Origin: Chloroflexota bacterium
GTDB lineage: Bacteria; Chloroflexota; Dehalococcoidia; Lucifugimonadales; JACPCL1
Direction of reading: 5' to 3'
DNA: 7,703 nt
Assembly: GCA_016210395.1 (NCBI GenBank)
Contig: JACQUI010000301.1
Coordinates: 1 to 7,703, forward strand
Part shown: in pieces, positions 6,019 through 7,703 of the stretch
Layout of the letters: every line of letters starts with the position of its first letter
How positions within the stretch are numbered: the first letter of the stretch is position 1
The notes under the pieces: model-generated
The model's input: the letters and a program-made list of their open reading frames with translations, nothing else
Databases searched by the model: none
What the model was told of the DNA's origin: nothing
Translations under genes and position numbers: made by a program

Positions 6019-6378
6019 ATGGGAACCACAACCGTCACTGCTCTCATCGGCCCTGACCAGGACCACCTCCAAGAGGTGGAGTTCCTGGTGGACACAGGCT
6101 CTTTGTACGCGTTTGTCACGCCTGAAACAGCGCAACGCCTGGGCATCCGCCCTACAACGCGAACGCGAGTTGTCACCGCCGATCGTCGCATCGCAGAAAT
6201 AGGCGTGGCGGCAGGCTACCTGCGGCTTATGGGTCGCGAAGGCGGCATTCTCGTGGGCGTTATGGACGTGCCCATGCCTCTGCTGGGAGTTATTTCATTG
6301 GAGGTCCTGGGCTTGAAAGTCAACCCGGTAGAAGAGAGCCTTGAATTTGCACGACCCTTCGGCCCGATGGCGTTGTAG
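6019..6378 (+). CDS. clan AA (retropepsin-like) aspartic protease, first copy
   Basis: This 119-residue single-domain protein has the retropepsin-like pattern: VEFLVDTGSLYAFVTPETAQ (20-39) with catalytic D25 in DTGS, a flap-like middle, and PLLGVISLEVLGLKVNPVEE (88-106), matching the conserved LLG-x-x-x-LE-x-LGL-x-V-(D/N)P of bacterial members. One domain of this size would have to dimerise to form an active site with two aspartates. There is no signal peptide or membrane segment, so it is probably cytoplasmic. The substrate is unknown. The ATG at 6019 has a weak AAGG upstream and follows hicA by 13 bases; the second copy starts nine bases after its stop. The context suggests cotranscription with the toxin-antitoxin genes. 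Proteolysis of an antitoxin would be one role consistent with this, but nothing in the sequence shows it. Confidence 0.85.
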   Translation: MGTTTVTALIGPDQDHLQEVEFLVDTGSLYAFVTPETAQRLGIRPTTRTRVVTADRRIAEIGVAAGYLRLMGREGGILVGVMDVPMPLLGVISLEVLGLKVNPVEESLEFARPFGPMAL

Positions 6379-6387
6379 GAGATTGCT

Positions 6388-6753
6388 ATGGGTGTCTTTC
6401 AACAGCTTGTTGAGATTGGCACACCGGACGGCAGCCGCTTCCTGGAAGTGCAGGCGTGGGTAGACTCCGGCGAGAACTACTCGCAGTTACCTGCCGCCCT
6501 TCTACGACGGCTCGGCTTCAAGCCCACCGCAGCAAGGCGTTTTCGCGTCGCTGACGGCCGTACCGTAGAGCGGGGCCTTTGTCCTGTCCCTATCCGACTC
6601 AATGGCGAGGTCTGGCTGACTCCCGTCGTCTTTGGCGAGAACGACAGCGACCTCCTTCTGGGAGCGGTAGCCCTGGAGACGTTCAGCCTGGGCGTTGACC
6701 CGGTCAACAAGACCCTGGTCCCCATAGAAGCGAAGGCCCTAGGAATCGGCTGA
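6388..6753 (+). CDS. clan AA (retropepsin-like) aspartic protease, second copy
   Basis: This 121-residue protein is a diverged paralogue of the preceding gene. They share the opening domain strand, the LPAALLRRLGFKP helix (first copy: TPETAQRLGIRP), and the closing DLLLGAVALETFSLGVDPVN (89-108). The catalytic triad position reads VDSGEN (25-30) instead of DTGS. The aspartate D26 and glycine remain, and serine replaces threonine, as is seen in other aspartic proteases, so activity is plausible. The residue after the glycine is E rather than S or A. The ATG at 6388 has TAGGAG six bases upstream, and this site overlaps the stop of the first copy. A 103-base gap follows. A heterodimer with the first copy is possible, since the genes are adjacent and probably made together. 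Function and substrate are unknown. Confidence 0.83.
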   Translation: MGVFQQLVEIGTPDGSRFLEVQAWVDSGENYSQLPAALLRRLGFKPTAARRFRVADGRTVERGLCPVPIRLNGEVWLTPVVFGENDSDLLLGAVALETFSLGVDPVNKTLVPIEAKALGIG

Positions 6754-6785
6754 ACAGGCCGCCGCGTCACCAGAGAGGTTTGACA

Positions 6786-6854
6786 ATGATCACTGCAGCC
6801 AGCCTCGCCCCCATTGGCGCTCGCACTGCCGCTGGACATCTTCACGGAGGGTAG
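6786..6854 (+). CDS. possible 22-codon leader ORF before hicB2
   Basis: An ATG at 6786 with GAGAGG seven bases upstream opens a 22-codon frame, starting MITAASLAPIGARTAAG and ending in a TAG at 6852-6854. That stop lies just after the hicB RBS (GGAGGG, 6846-6851) and two bases before the hicB ATG. Ribosomes finishing this frame would pass over that RBS. It could be a leader peptide coupling or limiting hicB translation, a decayed gene end, or chance. The peptide is not similar to anything I recognise. Confidence 0.25.
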   Translation: MITAASLAPIGARTAAGHLHGG

Positions 6855-6856
6855 TC

Positions 6857-7084
6857 ATGGCTACCAGGAAGCGAAAGCTCACCTACGAAGTTATTCTGGA
6901 GCCTTCCGACGAAGGGGGCTACACCGTCCATGTGCCGTCTCTCAAGGGATGCGTCTCTGAGGGGGATACAGAGGAAGAGGCGCTGGAAAACATCAAAGAC
7001 GCCATTCAAGTGTGGCTGGACTCCTGGGAGGATGTGGCAAAGGCCAAAGGCGCCCTGGTCCGCCAGGTGATGGTGGAACGTTGA
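6857..7084 (+). CDS. hicB: HicB family antitoxin, second copy
   Basis: This 75-residue HicB-type protein begins MATRKRKLTYEVILEPSDEG and continues with VPSLKGCVSEGDTEEEALEN (26-45), the family signature with lysine in place of proline before GC. A long helix with IQVWLDSWEDVAK and a short tail follow. It is related to, but clearly diverged from, the first copy (EGDTEEEALE against QGETEEEALE), so the two are not a recent duplication. No DNA-binding extension is present. The ATG at 6857 has GGAGGG five bases upstream, the best RBS of the cassette. The TGA stop at 7082-7084 overlaps a TTG start for the second HicA. Specificity between the two HicB/HicA pairs cannot be judged from sequence alone. 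Confidence 0.92.
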   Translation: MATRKRKLTYEVILEPSDEGGYTVHVPSLKGCVSEGDTEEEALENIKDAIQVWLDSWEDVAKAKGALVRQVMVER

Positions 7085-7299
7085 GAGGGGCGCCAGACCT
7101 CTCGCACCAGCGTATCGTCCGAGCTTTGGCACGCGCTGGCTTTGTTGTCGTACGTGAGGGAAAGCACATCTCCATGTACAGTGAACAGCAAGGGGTCATG
7201 GCCGTTGTCCCCAGACACAATCCCGTGAAGAGGACGACCTTGAATGCAATCCTCAAAGAAATAGGTATGTCCGTTGAAGAGTTCGTGGAGCTGTTATGA
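7081..7299 (+). CDS. hicA: HicA family toxin, second copy
   Basis: This 72-residue HicA-type protein has an N-terminal helix (LSHQRIVRALARAGFVVVRE), the catalytic block GKHISMY with H29, the strand and loop VVPRHNPVKRTTL at 42-54, and the C-terminal helix ILKEIGMSVEEFVELL. It appears complete; the product is expected to be an mRNA interferase restrained by HicB. The start is taken as TTG at 7081, part of a TTGA overlap with the antitoxin stop. The frame also extends to a GTG at 7012, but that would add 23 residues with no family match and overlap hicB. A weak start inside a coupled overlap could keep toxin output below antitoxin output. Its TGA lies in ATGA shared with proA, so toxin, antitoxin and proA are coupled in a row. 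Confidence 0.88.
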   Translation: MRGAPDLSHQRIVRALARAGFVVVREGKHISMYSEQQGVMAVVPRHNPVKRTTLNAILKEIGMSVEEFVELL

Positions 7300-7703
7300 A
7301 CACGCTTCGGCAAACTGCTAACCTCTCTTCCACCGGCGCCCGCGCCCGCGCCGCCGCGCGGTTGCTTGCCCGCGCCTCCACCGCTGCCAAGAACCAGGCG
7401 CTGCTGAACATCGCGGCTGCGCTGGCGGAGCGGCAGGCCGAGCTGCTGGCGGCCAACGCCCTGGACTACAAGGCCGCCCAGGCCGCGGGCGTCTCCGACG
7501 CGTGGCTGGAACGCCTGCTGCTGACGCCGGAGCGCCTGTCGGGCATGGCCGTGGATGTGCGGAGCGTGGCCGGGCTGCCGGACCCCATCGGCGAGGAGTT
7601 CGACGTGCGGGTGCTGCCCAACGGCCTGCGCCTGGGCCGTCGCCGGGTTCCCCTGGGGGTCATCGGCGCCATCTACGAGAGCCGCCCCAACGTCACCGTG
7701 GAC
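7296..7703 (+). CDS. proA: glutamate-5-semialdehyde dehydrogenase (partial, cut by window end)
   Basis: ProA reduces gamma-glutamyl phosphate with NADPH to glutamate-5-semialdehyde, the second step of proline synthesis, right after ProB. Only the first 136 residues are present; the frame is open at the window edge (typical length is about 415-420). The N-terminal part shows LLARASTAAKNQALLNIAAA and LLAANALDYKAAQAAG, and further along RLGRRRVPLGVIGAIYESRP followed by NVTVD, the family hallmark around the nucleotide site. The catalytic cysteine lies beyond the window. The ATG at 7296 shares ATGA with the stop of hicA, with GGAG five bases upstream, so it can be read both by coupling and by its own RBS. 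Confidence 0.95.
   Translation, partial: MNTLRQTANLSSTGARARAAARLLARASTAAKNQALLNIAAALAERQAELLAANALDYKAAQAAGVSDAWLERLLLTPERLSGMAVDVRSVAGLPDPIGEEFDVRVLPNGLRLGRRRVPLGVIGAIYESRPNVTVD

Noticed and set aside
6780..6808. Perfect TTGACA at 6780-6785 as promoter of the second hicBA
   Set aside because: The sequence 16-18 bases downstream (around CCTCGC) has no resemblance to a -10 box.
7012..7080. N-terminal extension of the second hicA to a GTG at 7012
   Set aside because: The added residues are glycine- and proline-rich, overlap hicB, and do not fit the family; the TTGA overlap is more likely.

Overview
The window is bacterial and compactly organised. Reading frames are tightly packed, start codons overlap the preceding stops (ATGA, GTGA, TTGA), and Shine-Dalgarno sites are clear. 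It carries two amino-acid biosynthesis loci: lysA for the last step of DAP-pathway lysine synthesis, and proB...proA for proline. The core genes look GC-rich, while the accessory genes look less so by eye. Many small HicA/HicB-type genes and retropepsin-like proteins next to such core genes suggest an environmental bacterium, perhaps Chloroflexota. That placement is a guess from family familiarity, not something the sequence proves.

Layout. (1) At 47-974 (+) lies an HNH-endonuclease-like gene whose N-terminal zinc-knuckle half appears disrupted by a frameshift. (2) At 980-3623 (-) lies a four-gene unit: an MBL-fold hydrolase with degenerate metal ligands, a HicB-like protein without a HicA, a two-helix membrane protein, and lysA. 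A strong sigma70-type promoter sits just upstream (TTGACA-17 bp-TACTAT, 3651-3679). (3) At 3763-4238 (-) lies a translationally coupled pair of small uncharacterised proteins, laid out like a toxin-antitoxin module. (4) At 4293-4359 is a divergent intergenic region with an extended -10 (TGCTATAAT) facing proB. (5) From 4378 to the window end (+) the order is proB, hicB, hicA, two tandem retropepsin-like proteins, hicB, hicA, proA (cut by the window end).

The main point of interest is region 5. proB and proA catalyse consecutive steps of proline synthesis and are usually adjacent or fused, but here they are separated by about 1.8 kb of six co-directional small genes. The cassette is symmetric (TA, protease, protease, TA). 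The second toxin gene is coupled to its antitoxin through a TTGA overlap and to proA through an ATGA overlap, so proA translation may depend on ribosomes that have just made a toxin. Other points are the MBL protein that has lost two expected zinc ligands, the solitary HicB-like protein in the lysA unit, a 22-codon reading frame running over the RBS of the second hicB, and a possible hairpin covering the RBS of the first hicB. I saw no tRNA, rRNA, CRISPR array, transposase or long repeat.
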